A stretch of DNA of 64,000 nucleotides, from the NCBI GenBank assembly GCA_937958695.1, contig CALGNK010000013.1:34144-98143 (forward strand), in the 5' to 3' direction. Below the pieces are notes generated by a model. That model had not been told where the DNA came from. It ran no database searches and saw nothing but the letters and a program-made list of their open reading frames with translations. The position numbers and the translations under genes are program-made. Shown in pieces: positions 8,784 to 17,374 of this stretch (within the stretch, counting starts at the first letter, position 1; each line of letters starts with the position of its first letter). Source of the stretch: an uncultured bacterium (GTDB lineage Bacteria; DUMJ01).

Positions 8784-10127
8784 GTGTCTATGGAGATTTT
8801 TCCTAAAACAAAGGAAGATATACTTAGGTATATTGAGGAAAATGAGATTTATTTTATAGAGGTATGGTTTACTGATATACTTGGCTATCTAAAGAGCTTT
8901 GCTATCACTAGCCACGAATTGGAGAAGGCATTTGATGAAGGATTAGGTTTTGATGGATCTTCGATAAGAGGATTTACCAGAATAGACGAGAGCGATATGA
9001 TGGCTATCCCAGAGCCAGAAACATTTGCTGTGCTCCCTTGGAGGCCAAAAGAAAGAAAAGTAGCTAGAGTCTTCGCTAATATAGTAGAACCAAACGGAAC
9101 ACCTTATGAAGGAGACCCAAGGAATGTCCTTAGGAGAACATTAAAAAAGGCAAAAAGGATGGGATTCGATTTTTATGTTGGTCCTGAGCTCGAATATTTC
9201 TATATAAAAACACCTTCTTCAGAACCAGAACTCTTAGATTGGGGAGGATACTTTGACTTAATCCCAAGAGATGAAGCTATAGACATAAGACATCAGACGG
9301 TAGTTATGTTAGAAAAACTGGGGATAGAGGTAGAATCTAGTCATCATGAAGGAGCACCTTCTCAGCACGAGATAGACTTCAGATACAGTGATGCGCTAAG
9401 TATGGCTGATACGGTTATGACTGCAAGACTTGTTATTAAAGAAGTTGCATATATGAATAATGTCTATGCTACATTTATGCCCAAACCATTCTCAGGATAT
9501 AATGGCTCTGGAATGCACGTTCATATGAGTCTGTTTCAAAATGGGCGTAATGCCTTTTTCGATCCAAATGATAAATATCATCTCTCTCCGATCGCTAAAC
9601 ACTTTATAGCTGGATTGATGAAGCATGCAAAAGAGATTACCCTTATAACTAATCAGTGGGTAAACTCTTACAAGAGATTAGTTCCAGGGTATGAAGCTCC
9701 AGTATATATATCCTGGGCTCTTAGAAATAGATCAGACTTAATAAGGGTCCCAATGTACAAAGTAGGAAAGGAAGAAGCTACTAGAATTGAGTATAGAGCC
9801 CCTGACCCAGCTTGTAATCCTTATTTAGCGTTTGCAGTAATACTCGGTGCTGGACTTGAAGGCATAGAAAAGGAATATCCGTTACCAGAACCGATAGAAG
9901 AAAATGTGTACTTTATGTCAGAGGAAGAAAGAAAAGCTAAAGGAATAGAAAATCTTCCAGGAAGTCTCATAGAAGCTATAGAGATAACAGAAAAGAGTGA
10001 ACTAGTAAGAAAAGTCCTTGGAGAACATGTCTTTAAGAACTTTATAGATAATAAGAAGATAGAATGGGACAACTATCGTAAGCAGGTAACTAGCTACGAG
10101 TTAAAAACATATCTACCCATACTATAA
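8784..10127 (+). CDS. glnA: Glutamine synthetase type I
   Basis: Makes glutamine from glutamate, ammonium and ATP, the main ammonium entry step. Conserved blocks appear in order: GFDGSSIRGF, EPNGTPYEGDPRNVL, the metal ligands in GPELEYFYIK and HHEGAPSQHEIDF, NGSGMHVHMSL, the NQWVNSYKRLVPGYEAP flap, and RIEYRAPDPACNPYLAF. At 447 residues it lacks the roughly 25-residue insertion of adenylylated GSI-beta enzymes, so it is GSI-alpha-like and probably feedback-inhibited rather than adenylylated. GTG at 8784 is chosen because AGGAGG ends 9 nt upstream; ATG 8790 is the alternative. It converges on purH with only 9 nt between stops and no clear terminator. Confidence 0.96.
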   Translation: MSMEIFPKTKEDILRYIEENEIYFIEVWFTDILGYLKSFAITSHELEKAFDEGLGFDGSSIRGFTRIDESDMMAIPEPETFAVLPWRPKERKVARVFANIVEPNGTPYEGDPRNVLRRTLKKAKRMGFDFYVGPELEYFYIKTPSSEPELLDWGGYFDLIPRDEAIDIRHQTVVMLEKLGIEVESSHHEGAPSQHEIDFRYSDALSMADTVMTARLVIKEVAYMNNVYATFMPKPFSGYNGSGMHVHMSLFQNGRNAFFDPNDKYHLSPIAKHFIAGLMKHAKEITLITNQWVNSYKRLVPGYEAPVYISWALRNRSDLIRVPMYKVGKEEATRIEYRAPDPACNPYLAFAVILGAGLEGIEKEYPLPEPIEENVYFMSEEERKAKGIENLPGSLIEAIEITEKSELVRKVLGEHVFKNFIDNKKIEWDNYRKQVTSYELKTYLPIL

Positions 10128-10136
10128 GATATATAA

Positions 10137-11639
10137 TTAGTGTCTGAAGTGCCTTATACCGGTAAATACCATAGCTATACCAAATCTATCTGCCATTTCT
10201 ATCGATTCTTTATCCCTTATAGAACCTCCAGGCTGTATAATTGCCTTTATACCTGCCTTGCCTGCTTCTTCTACCGAGTCAGGAAAGGGGAAGAATCCAT
10301 CAGAGGCAAGAACTGCACCATTAGCCTCTTTACCAGCACGTGATATAGCTAATCTTACCGAATCTACTCTATTTGGCTGCCCCCCTCCTATACCTAGGGT
10401 TTTTCCATCTTTAGCAACTACTATTGCATTAGACTTAACAAACTTGACCACTCTGTAAGCAAAGATTAAATCTTCCTTTAGGGATTCATCTAAAAGGGTA
10501 TGGGTAACTACATTAAATTCGCCTATATCCTTCGTATCCCAATCTTGAGCCAAAAAACCTCCTTGTATACCCTTTATTTCTACTCCTTCTGTAGGTCCAT
10601 AGAAATTAGGATGAACCATAATACGAAGATTTTTCTTATGTTTTAATATTTCTAAGGCTTTACTAGTTATACCTGGACATATAATACATTCAATAAAATA
10701 CGGATCCATAGCTTTAGCAACCTCTTCATCTATTTCCCTATTTACACCAATAATACTTCCAAATGCAGAGATTGGGTCTGCCTGCCAAGCATTAATAAAT
10801 GCGGATAGGATATCATTAGCTATAGCTACCCCACAGGGAACATTATGCTTTATTATCCCTACACATGGCTTTTCAAAGGATTTCGATAGACTCCAGGCTA
10901 TATCCAAGTCTAGTATATTATTATAAGAGAGTTCTTTCCCCTGTATCTGTTTTGCTAATAATACACTATTACCCCCAGTAAGATATGCAGATGCAGATTG
11001 ATGAGGATTCTCTCCATACCTGAGGTCTAGAAATTTTCTGCCAGAGATAAAGAAATACTCAGGTAGCTTAGATCCATCTAGATAAGCGGATATTATAGAG
11101 TCATATCTGGACGTAAGAGCAAAAGCTTTTATAGCTAGAGACCTTCTGGTTTCATAAGATACATCGCTTTTTTCTTCAAACTCCTTAATAAATGTATCAT
11201 AATCGCTAGGATCAGTAATAATAACTACATCTTTAAAGTTCTTTGCCGAAGCCCTTATTAATGTTACTCCACCTATATCTATATTTTCCAGAGCTTCCTC
11301 TAAACTTGCTCCTCTCTTTACAACATCTTCAAATGGATATAGATTTACTACTACTAAATCTATTGTCTCTATTCCTAGAGAGGATAACTCCTCTAATTGA
11401 TCCTTCCTCCTAGCAAGAATTCCTCCCATTATAACTGGATGTAAGGTTTTGACTCTTCCACCTAATATCTCCCTAAACCCTGTTACAGCTGAAATATCTA
11501 CTACATCTAGCCCATTATCCCTTAGCAATCTAGCAGTACCAGATGTAGATATAAGCTCTATCCCTTTAGAGGCTAAGAATTTAGCAAGATCAACTATTCC
11601 CTTCTTATCATAAACACTTATTAATGCCCTCTTTATCAA
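10137..11639 (-). CDS. purH: Bifunctional AICAR transformylase/IMP cyclohydrolase
   Basis: Carries out the last two steps of IMP synthesis. The N-terminal IMP cyclohydrolase part has SVYDKKGIVDLAKFL, STSGTARLLRDNG and GGRVKTLHPVIMGGILARR; the C-terminal transformylase part has LRYGENPHQSASAYL, KHNVPCGVAIAND and ends in GIRHFRH, all typical. The start is taken as TTG at 11639, giving MIKRALISVYDKKG, because GGAGG lies 7 nt upstream and the homologous region begins there; the frame could extend 14 codons further to 11681. The start overlaps the end of purN by 32 nt, coupling the two genes. Confidence 0.95.
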   Translation of the reverse strand: MIKRALISVYDKKGIVDLAKFLASKGIELISTSGTARLLRDNGLDVVDISAVTGFREILGGRVKTLHPVIMGGILARRKDQLEELSSLGIETIDLVVVNLYPFEDVVKRGASLEEALENIDIGGVTLIRASAKNFKDVVIITDPSDYDTFIKEFEEKSDVSYETRRSLAIKAFALTSRYDSIISAYLDGSKLPEYFFISGRKFLDLRYGENPHQSASAYLTGGNSVLLAKQIQGKELSYNNILDLDIAWSLSKSFEKPCVGIIKHNVPCGVAIANDILSAFINAWQADPISAFGSIIGVNREIDEEVAKAMDPYFIECIICPGITSKALEILKHKKNLRIMVHPNFYGPTEGVEIKGIQGGFLAQDWDTKDIGEFNVVTHTLLDESLKEDLIFAYRVVKFVKSNAIVVAKDGKTLGIGGGQPNRVDSVRLAISRAGKEANGAVLASDGFFPFPDSVEEAGKAGIKAIIQPGGSIRDKESIEMADRFGIAMVFTGIRHFRH

Positions 11640-12234
11640 TAAAGACCCTCCTTCCTGAAACTCTAAGTCTATTCTCACCAAAAAGCCTTATGGCTTCAAC
11701 CAGAATCTTATGTTCCTTCTCTAGAATCCTAGCTGAAAGAGTTTCTACTGTATCATCATCATAAACAGGAACAGCTTCTTGCAGAATAATAGGACCTCCA
11801 TCTACTATTTCATTTACAAAATGAACGGTACATCCTGTGATCTTTACTCCATATTCAAGCGCCTGTTTCTGAGCATTAAGACCAGGAAAACTTGGCAATA
11901 GAGAGGGATGAATATTTATTATTTTTAAAGGGAAGTGATTAACAAAATTTGAAGAGAGGATTCTCATAAAGCCAGCAAGGACTATAAGGTCTACATTATT
12001 CTCTTCTAGTATTCTTATGATCTCTTCTTCAAACTCGCTCTTCCTTCCTGGCTTTACACATACTGTAGGAATATTTGCTCTTTTTGCCCTCTCAAGAGCC
12101 ATAGCATTAGGATTATCACTTATTACTATAGCTATCTCTGCAGATAATTCTCCCTCGTTAATACTGTCTATTATAGCCTGTAGATTTGTCCCTCTACCAG
12201 AAACCAAAACTCCAAGTCTAAGCTTTTTACTCAA
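11608..12234 (-). CDS. purN: Phosphoribosylglycinamide formyltransferase
   Basis: Transfers formyl from 10-formyl-THF to GAR in purine synthesis. The 208-residue product has the GAR-binding SGRGTNLQAIID near residues 12-23, VLAGFMRILS, the catalytic IINIHPSLLPSFPG with the essential Asn and His, GCTVHFV and DGGPIILQEAVPV with the catalytic Asp. Its start overlaps purM by 8 nt and its end overlaps purH by 32 nt. Confidence 0.96.
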   Translation of the reverse strand: MSKKLRLGVLVSGRGTNLQAIIDSINEGELSAEIAIVISDNPNAMALERAKRANIPTVCVKPGRKSEFEEEIIRILEENNVDLIVLAGFMRILSSNFVNHFPLKIINIHPSLLPSFPGLNAQKQALEYGVKITGCTVHFVNEIVDGGPIILQEAVPVYDDDTVETLSARILEKEHKILVEAIRLFGENRLRVSGRRVFIDKEGINKCL

Positions 12235-13237
12235 CTATTACACCTCTCTTCCCACTGATTATTCTTCCAATAGTTATTGATTCATTTAAAATCGATCTGA
12301 TTTTCTCCCCATTATCCCTATCAACTACAATAACCATACCTATTCCCATATTGAATGTCCTATATAGCTCCTCTTTAGGTAGTTTTAGTCTTTCAGTGAT
12401 AAAGTTAAAGACAGATAAAGAAGGAAAACTTCTACTATCTATAAAGGCACAAAAGCCATCAGGAAGTATTCTCGGTATATTGTCTATAATTCCACCGCCT
12501 GTTATATGCGCCATACCTTTAATGTTAATTCCGTTTTCCAATAACATTTTTATCTGCTTCCAATAGATCCTAGTAGGAGTCAACAATTCTTCATACAGTG
12601 GTTTTTCAAGAGGAGGGTAAATGCCATCTAGAGAAAGATTATTTTCCTTAATAAATTTTCTAACTAGGGAGAACCCATTACTATGAAGTCCTGAAGATGG
12701 AAGACCAATTATAATATCATTTTCTTTTATGGCCTTTCCGTCTATTATCTTATCTCTTTCTACTATACCAACAGCAAATCCTGCCAGATCATATCTATCT
12801 TCAGGATAAAAATCTGGCATCTCTGCTGTTTCCCCCCCAACCAAAGGACATTCTGCTTCATTACAACCAGCTACTATTCCCTCTATAACCCTTTCCATAA
12901 CATCCAAGTCTAATCTTCCACAGGCTATATAATCTAAAAAGAATAGAGGCCTTGCTCCATATACTATTATATCGTTAACACCCATAGCTACTAGATCTAT
13001 TCCAATAGTATTATGTATATTGACTTTTTGTGCTATAAGAAGTTTTGTACCAACGCCATCTGTAGAAGAGACCAGCACTGGATCTTTATAGTCACGTATA
13101 CTTATTAAAGAGGCAAAGCCTCCTATCCCTTCTAACACATATGGAGGCTTCCAAGAGTTCTTCTTCTTTATAATATCCACAAATAATAAACCCTTATCTA
13201 TATCTACTCCTGCTGATCTATAGTCTAAGTTTTTCAT
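12227..13237 (-). CDS. purM: Phosphoribosylformylglycinamidine cyclo-ligase (AIR synthetase)
   Basis: Closes the imidazole ring, FGAM to AIR, with ATP. The 336 residues include YRSAGVDIDKG at the N-terminus, the nucleotide/phosphate loop GGFASL, STDGVGTKLLIAQ, GIDLVAMGVNDIIVYGARPLFFLDYIACG, GETAEMPDFY, GLPSSGLHSNGFSLVRK and HITGGGIIDNIPRILP, all standard for PurM. It lies 37 nt after the radical SAM gene and overlaps purN by 8 nt. Other pur genes are not in the window. Confidence 0.96.
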   Translation of the reverse strand: MKNLDYRSAGVDIDKGLLFVDIIKKKNSWKPPYVLEGIGGFASLISIRDYKDPVLVSSTDGVGTKLLIAQKVNIHNTIGIDLVAMGVNDIIVYGARPLFFLDYIACGRLDLDVMERVIEGIVAGCNEAECPLVGGETAEMPDFYPEDRYDLAGFAVGIVERDKIIDGKAIKENDIIIGLPSSGLHSNGFSLVRKFIKENNLSLDGIYPPLEKPLYEELLTPTRIYWKQIKMLLENGINIKGMAHITGGGIIDNIPRILPDGFCAFIDSRSFPSLSVFNFITERLKLPKEELYRTFNMGIGMVIVVDRDNGEKIRSILNESITIGRIISGKRGVIVE

Positions 13238-13274
13238 TCTTCCTCACTCCAATAAAAGTCTTAGGCTTTAAATC

Positions 13275-14276
13275 CTAGGATATTCTATCACAAATATCTT
13301 TTGGACATTGCGTATCCTCCGAATAAATATCAGAGGTAACCGCATAGGCCAAAGCCCTACATCCAATACAATCATTTATTCTACACAAGTGACATCTTCC
13401 TTTAAGAAGAGACTTAGTAATTCCAGATCTAAATGTCTTAAGTCTATCAAGAATGTCTGCAAAGTCATCAACTTTTAAATCTCCAATCGAAATCGGTAAT
13501 CTTCTACAAGGATAAACCGTACCATCTGGCATAAGACACATAGATTCATCTCCCAGATTGCATAAAGCACCTAATACTTCCTTAGATTGTAAATCTATAA
13601 AGAAAGCCCTAAAAGGAAGGAGATTTATCCAATCCGTATTGGATAGATTAGCTATGACTTTTAGGATATATAACCACTCTTCTGACCCTAACGTCTTTTC
13701 TATCATATCTCTACCTACTCCAAGAGGAATAAATCTTTCAAGTATTAATCCTTTTATCCCAAGAGAAAGTCCTAATTTATACATATCTTCTATCTTATTG
13801 TAGTTAAACTTTGTAAGGGTATACATTAAGACTATTCTTTCGGGCATATCCGTAATATTACACATTACCTTCTCAAAGTTCTCCTTTCCTCTTATAAGAT
13901 CATTAACTTCAGGATTAGGACCTTCAAGAGAGACTTTTATATAATTTAATTTTTTATACAATCTAAGTCTAGGATATAGGGCTTTAAGATTTATCCCATT
14001 AGTAATAATATTTACCTCTCTTATAAAGTCCAATTCCTCCAAGAATTCCATAATAGGAAAGAATAAAGGAGAAATTAAAGGTTCTCCTCCTGTAATATTA
14101 ATACTCAACCCAGTATAATCCCTAGTCTTTAGAGATTGTACCATACTATCAAGTATTCCTTTCCAGATATCTATGGTGATATCTTTCGTAGCATCAAATT
14201 TATCCTGATAACAATGTCTACACCTTAAGTTACATAGATCTGTAATATGCCACTGAAAGACAAACTCTTTTTCCAT
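13275..14276 (-). CDS. Radical SAM/SPASM-type protein of unknown substrate
   Basis: The N-terminus has the radical SAM iron-sulfur motif CNLRCRHC (residues about 16-23) after WHITDL, followed by the GGEPL motif (NITGGEPLISP) near residue 65. The C-terminal third has a cysteine set resembling a SPASM/twitch auxiliary cluster domain: CNLGDESMC, PDGTVYPCRR, then CHLCRINDCIGCRA and a final Cys. Such proteins often modify peptides or enzymes, or act in cofactor synthesis; the substrate cannot be read here. It precedes purMNH in the same direction with a 37-nt gap, and is divergent from a 51-residue membrane protein at 14400. Cotranscription with purine genes is possible but unproven. Confidence 0.85.
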   Translation of the reverse strand: MEKEFVFQWHITDLCNLRCRHCYQDKFDATKDITIDIWKGILDSMVQSLKTRDYTGLSINITGGEPLISPLFFPIMEFLEELDFIREVNIITNGINLKALYPRLRLYKKLNYIKVSLEGPNPEVNDLIRGKENFEKVMCNITDMPERIVLMYTLTKFNYNKIEDMYKLGLSLGIKGLILERFIPLGVGRDMIEKTLGSEEWLYILKVIANLSNTDWINLLPFRAFFIDLQSKEVLGALCNLGDESMCLMPDGTVYPCRRLPISIGDLKVDDFADILDRLKTFRSGITKSLLKGRCHLCRINDCIGCRALAYAVTSDIYSEDTQCPKDICDRIS

Positions 14277-14329
14277 AAAATTCTTACCCCTTTTTGACCC
14301 TATTAAATGCCTTAAAATTATACAAAATC

Positions 14330-14358
14330 TTGATAAAAATTACCTACTGATATATAAT
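14330..14358 (+). promoter_or_regulatory. Promoter of the SPW-like/DUF4438/queT operon
   Basis: TTGATA (14330-14335), 17-nt spacer, TATAAT (14353-14358). The predicted leader is about 35 nt and contains the small palindrome CCTTCGAAGG just before the Shine-Dalgarno site GGGAGGTG. Confidence 0.7.
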
Positions 14359-14399
14359 TTATACGCAAATTAAAATCCTTCGAAGGGAGGTGATGAGAG

Positions 14400-14555
14400 A
14401 TGATATATAACTGGATAAACGTTGTAATAGGTATACTGACAATAGTGATACCAATAGTAAGAGGGATGAAGGGGCTAGATTTATGGATACATATTATTGG
14501 AGGAGCAATCATAGCTATATGCGCTTATATGGCAAACCAACAGGCTAAAAAGTAA
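14400..14555 (+). CDS. 51-residue small membrane protein, SPW-repeat-like
   Basis: ATG at 14400 is preceded by GGAGG (14386-14390) at 9-nt spacing, and the frame ends at TAA 14553-14555. The product has two hydrophobic helices (about residues 3-20 and 28-44) separated by RGMKGLDLW, and ends in NQQAKK. The pattern WINVVIGILTIVIP ... DLWIHIIGGAIIAI resembles one SPW repeat, a two-helix membrane unit of unknown function. It is the first gene of a three-gene operon with its own promoter, 18 nt before the DUF4438 start. Family assignment is by eye. Confidence 0.65.
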   Translation: MIYNWINVVIGILTIVIPIVRGMKGLDLWIHIIGGAIIAICAYMANQQAKK

Positions 14556-14573
14556 GAAAGGTGGTGAGAAAAG

Positions 14574-15446
14574 CTGAAATTAAACGTAGAAAAACTAGTA
14601 AAACTCTCTGTATATGGAGAGATTTCTTCTCCAGTTATAGCATCACCGTATAGAGTAAATAGCGATGGAAAAGCACAAGTGTTACCAACACTAGGTGGTA
14701 TTACTTACAATGTAAGGATCGGAGATCCTGCCATAGGTTGGGCTGGAGATCACGTAGAACCAGGGGTAAGCCTAAAGAATAAGGATAGAGAAGAGAGTAA
14801 TGCGCTAAACATCTTATCCTGCATTGGGAATAGAGCAAGGGTGATAAGTGGAGAGGCTAAAGGTGAGATAGGTATAGTTACAGGAAAGCACGGTGGAATA
14901 GAGCATGTATTGATAGATTTTCCTGAAGATGTTTTGTATAAACTATCGATTGGAGATAAGATTCAGATAGAATCTTATGGACAAGGTTTAGAATTATTAG
15001 ATTTTCCCCAGATAAAAGTTATGAATATCTCTCCTGATCTATTTATGATGCTAAATATAAAGGAAAACAGGAACAAAATAGAGGTCGGTGTAAGAAAGAT
15101 TATACCTGCAGAACTTATGGGATCTGGCATAGGTTCTGCCAGTAGTTATTCTGGCGATTATGATATTATGACACAGGATAGAGAAACTTTAAAAGACCTA
15201 GAACTTGAAGATTTGAAATTAGGAGATATTGTTGGAATAAAAGATATAGATAATAGATATGGTAGAGGTTATAGAAGAGGTGCAAGGAGTATTGGTGTTG
15301 TAATACACTGTGATTGTGTCCAGGCAGGGCATGGACCAGGTGTTACTGTGATATTTTCTAGTAGTGATAATTCTCTAGATTTCTTTATAGATGAGCATGC
15401 AAATATCGCTCAGATACTTAAAATAGGCAGGTATAGAGATGGATAG
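14574..15446 (+). CDS. DUF4438 family protein, probable CTG start
   Basis: Contains the hallmark LPTLGGITYNVRIGD and GWAGDHVEPGVS of the DUF4438 family (Thermotoga TM1086 type, known fold, unknown function), and IGVVIHCDCVQAGHGPGVTVIF near the C-terminus. The first standard start, GTG 14679, falls inside the conserved block. The open frame reaches back to a stop at 14565, and the stretch KLSVYGEIS ... SPYRVNSDGKAQVLP fits the family N-terminus as I remember it. The only plausible start upstream is CTG 14574, which has AAAGGTGG 9 nt before it, giving 290 residues, the family's usual size. Soluble; overlaps queT by 8 nt. No function is proposed. Confidence 0.75.
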   Translation: MKLNVEKLVKLSVYGEISSPVIASPYRVNSDGKAQVLPTLGGITYNVRIGDPAIGWAGDHVEPGVSLKNKDREESNALNILSCIGNRARVISGEAKGEIGIVTGKHGGIEHVLIDFPEDVLYKLSIGDKIQIESYGQGLELLDFPQIKVMNISPDLFMMLNIKENRNKIEVGVRKIIPAELMGSGIGSASSYSGDYDIMTQDRETLKDLELEDLKLGDIVGIKDIDNRYGRGYRRGARSIGVVIHCDCVQAGHGPGVTVIFSSSDNSLDFFIDEHANIAQILKIGRYRDG

Positions 15447-15900
15447 AGAATATATAAGATTCTTGGCTAGAGCAGGACTCTATGCTGCTGTATATGCTGT
15501 ATTAACAATTGTTCTTGCTCCATTTAGTTATGGGATAATGCAGGTAAGAGTGGCTGAAGCCTTAACTGTTTTACCTATAATAGATAAATCTGCAATACCT
15601 GGTTTATTTATAGGATGTCTTATAGCTAATATCGTTGGTGGATATGGAATCATAGATATAGGATTAGGAAGTATATTTACTCTTATTGCTGCATATTTAA
15701 CGTCAAGAGTAAAAAAAGACTGGCAGGCTCCTATACCTCCTATAGTTATTAACGCTATTGGAGTAGGGACATATCTAGCTATTCTCTTAAAGACTCCAAT
15801 TTATTGGGGAATATTCTGGGTTGGATTAGGAGAGTTAATAGCCTGCTTTGGTCTAGGCTTACCTCTTCTCTTCTTCATTAGAAGAATAAGAGGAAAATAA
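15439..15900 (+). CDS. QueT-family membrane protein (ECF transporter S component, queuosine-precursor type)
   Basis: The 153-residue protein has about five hydrophobic helices and the QueT family pattern ARAGLYAAVYAVLTIV, then GIMQVRVAEALTVLPII, followed by a glycine-rich GLFIGCLIANIVGGYG. QueT proteins are predicted substrate-binding membrane subunits of energy-coupling-factor importers for queuosine precursors, named from regulation by preQ1 riboswitches. I see no preQ1 riboswitch before this operon and no ECF module (ecfA/T) here, so the substrate is uncertain. Starts inside the end of the DUF4438 gene. Confidence 0.8.
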   Translation: MDREYIRFLARAGLYAAVYAVLTIVLAPFSYGIMQVRVAEALTVLPIIDKSAIPGLFIGCLIANIVGGYGIIDIGLGSIFTLIAAYLTSRVKKDWQAPIPPIVINAIGVGTYLAILLKTPIYWGIFWVGLGELIACFGLGLPLLFFIRRIRGK

Positions 15901-15906
15901 ATATTA

Positions 15907-15945
15907 ACCCTGTTAGGGTATATACCTAAAATTCCCTAGCAGGGT
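15907..15945. terminator. Bidirectional terminator between queT and the opp operon
   Basis: Twelve-pair stem (ACCCTGTTAGGG with CCCTAGCAGGGT, one G-T pair) and 15-nt loop, between two convergent stops (15900 and 15964). On the minus strand it is followed by a T-rich stretch. Confidence 0.75.
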
Positions 15946-15963
15946 ATACCCTTTATCAAATCC

Positions 15964-16374
15964 TTAGAATCTAATAACTCTATCCCATTCTTTATTCCAA
16001 AGTCTACCTATCTCTCTTAGTTCTTCAAGTATAAGAAAACGAGTGTCTTCATCCTCAACTAGATTTGAATTTTTATAGTATTCTATTAGAGAGCTGAGTC
16101 TCTTTAAAGAATAATTCTTAGCTTGAAGTTTAAACTTTTCTTTTTTAGCTAAGTCACTAGGTCTATCTCCTAGTCTTTTCATCTTCTTAGTCCACTTTTC
16201 TATCCACTCATTGGGAGGTAGTTTGGTATCTAAAATAGATTCTGTATTTCTATGAATCTTCTCTATATTCTTAGCTACTATCCTTGTAGCAAGAACCATA
16301 GTATATCTAAATCCTATAGTAAATATAGCAACAAAAGCAAAAAATACAATTATGGAAATCCACATATCATTCAA
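15964..16374 (-). CDS. Unknown small membrane-anchored protein at the end of the opp operon
   Basis: 136 residues, not recognised. Residues about 4-26 form one hydrophobic helix ([18 protein letters not shown]); the rest is highly charged, lysine/arginine-rich and predicted mostly helical ([19 protein letters not shown], then [18 protein letters not shown]), likely cytoplasmic. The start overlaps oppF by 8 nt, so it is translated with the transporter and may be an accessory or unrelated rider. It ends just before the bidirectional hairpin at 15907-15945. Confidence 0.7.
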   Translation of the reverse strand: MNDMWISIIVFFAFVAIFTIGFRYTMVLATRIVAKNIEKIHRNTESILDTKLPPNEWIEKWTKKMKRLGDRPSDLAKKEKFKLQAKNYSLKRLSSLIEYYKNSNLVEDEDTRFLILEELREIGRLWNKEWDRVIRF

Positions 16375-17374
16375 TCCCTACCAGACTGAGTTTTTCCGCA
16401 AAGTGACAGGCAACAAAGTGGTCATTACCCAGATTTCTTAATTGTGGATGCTCCTCTTTGCATATGTCTTGTACATATGGACATCTGGGATGGAAGTAAC
16501 AACCACTAGGAGGATTCGACGGGTCTGCTACCTCTCCAAACAATAGCTTCCTCATCCCCCTATATTTCGGGTCAGGCTTAGGAACTGCTGCTAGTAATGC
16601 CTCTGTATATGGATGTTTTGGATTCCTGAATAGCTCTTCTGTCTCAGCCATCTCTACTAGCTTCCCTACATACATTACCGCTACCCTGTCACTTATGTGC
16701 TCTACTACCCCTAGGTCATGTGATACAAATAGGTATGTCAGATGAAATTGCTCCTGTAGGTCCTGTAGTAGGTTTAGTGTCTGTGCCTGTATAGATACGT
16801 CTAGTGCTGATACCGGTTCATCACATACTATTAACTTTGGATTTAGCGCTAATGCCCTCGCTATCCCTATACGCTGACGTTGTCCTCCACTAAATGCATG
16901 AGGATATCTTATCATATACTCTGGCCTTAACCCTACTGCTCTCATCAATTCCCCTACTCTCTCTTCTAACTCCTTGCCTTTTGCTATTCCATTTACTAAT
17001 AAAGGCTCCCCTATTATATCCTTTACAGTCATCCTTGGATTTAATGATGAGTAGGGGTCTTGGAATATCATCTGCATATACCTTCTCATCTTCTTCAATT
17101 CATCTTTGTTCAGTTTTGTTATATCTACCATATTACCATCTACGTTGAATAGCACTTCTCCTGCTGTTGGCTCTATTGCCCTCAAGATACATCTACCTGT
17201 TGTCGTTTTCCCACATCCAGACTCTCCTACAAGTCCTAACGTCTCCCCTTCTTTTATGAAGAAGTTTACATCATCTACTGCCTTTACATGCCCTACTACC
17301 CTCCTCAAAAACCCCTTCTGAATCGGAAAATACTTCTTTAAATTCTTTACCTCTAAGAGTATGTTGTTACTCAT
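16367..17374 (-). CDS. oppF: Oligopeptide/oligosaccharide ABC transporter ATP-binding protein (OppF/DppF-like)
   Basis: Second of two ATPases of a peptide-type importer, 335 residues. Walker A is [13 protein letters not shown], signature [15 protein letters not shown], Walker [13 protein letters not shown], followed by the switch His in FVSHDLG. The C-terminal oligo_HPY-type cysteine motif is present ([14 protein letters not shown]). The preceding N-terminal [19 protein letters not shown] is typical of OppF/DppF. Overlaps oppD by one base. Confidence 0.94.
   Translation of the reverse strand: MSNNILLEVKNLKKYFPIQKGFLRRVVGHVKAVDDVNFFIKEGETLGLVGESGCGKTTTGRCILRAIEPTAGEVLFNVDGNMVDITKLNKDELKKMRRYMQMIFQDPYSSLNPRMTVKDIIGEPLLVNGIAKGKELEERVGELMRAVGLRPEYMIRYPHAFSGGQRQRIGIARALALNPKLIVCDEPVSALDVSIQAQTLNLLQDLQEQFHLTYLFVSHDLGVVEHISDRVAVMYVGKLVEMAETEELFRNPKHPYTEALLAAVPKPDPKYRGMRKLLFGEVADPSNPPSGCYFHPRCPYVQDICKEEHPQLRNLGNDHFVACHFAEKLSLVGIE

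Noticed and set aside
14359-14400. preQ1 riboswitch before the queT operon
   Set aside because: The leader is about 35 nt and lacks the class I preQ1 core; only a CCTTCGAAGG palindrome is seen.
13275-14555. Radical SAM enzyme plus small ORF as a RiPP (modified peptide) system
   Set aside because: The small protein is a two-helix membrane protein with no leader/core layout and lies on the opposite strand under its own promoter; no protease or exporter is nearby.
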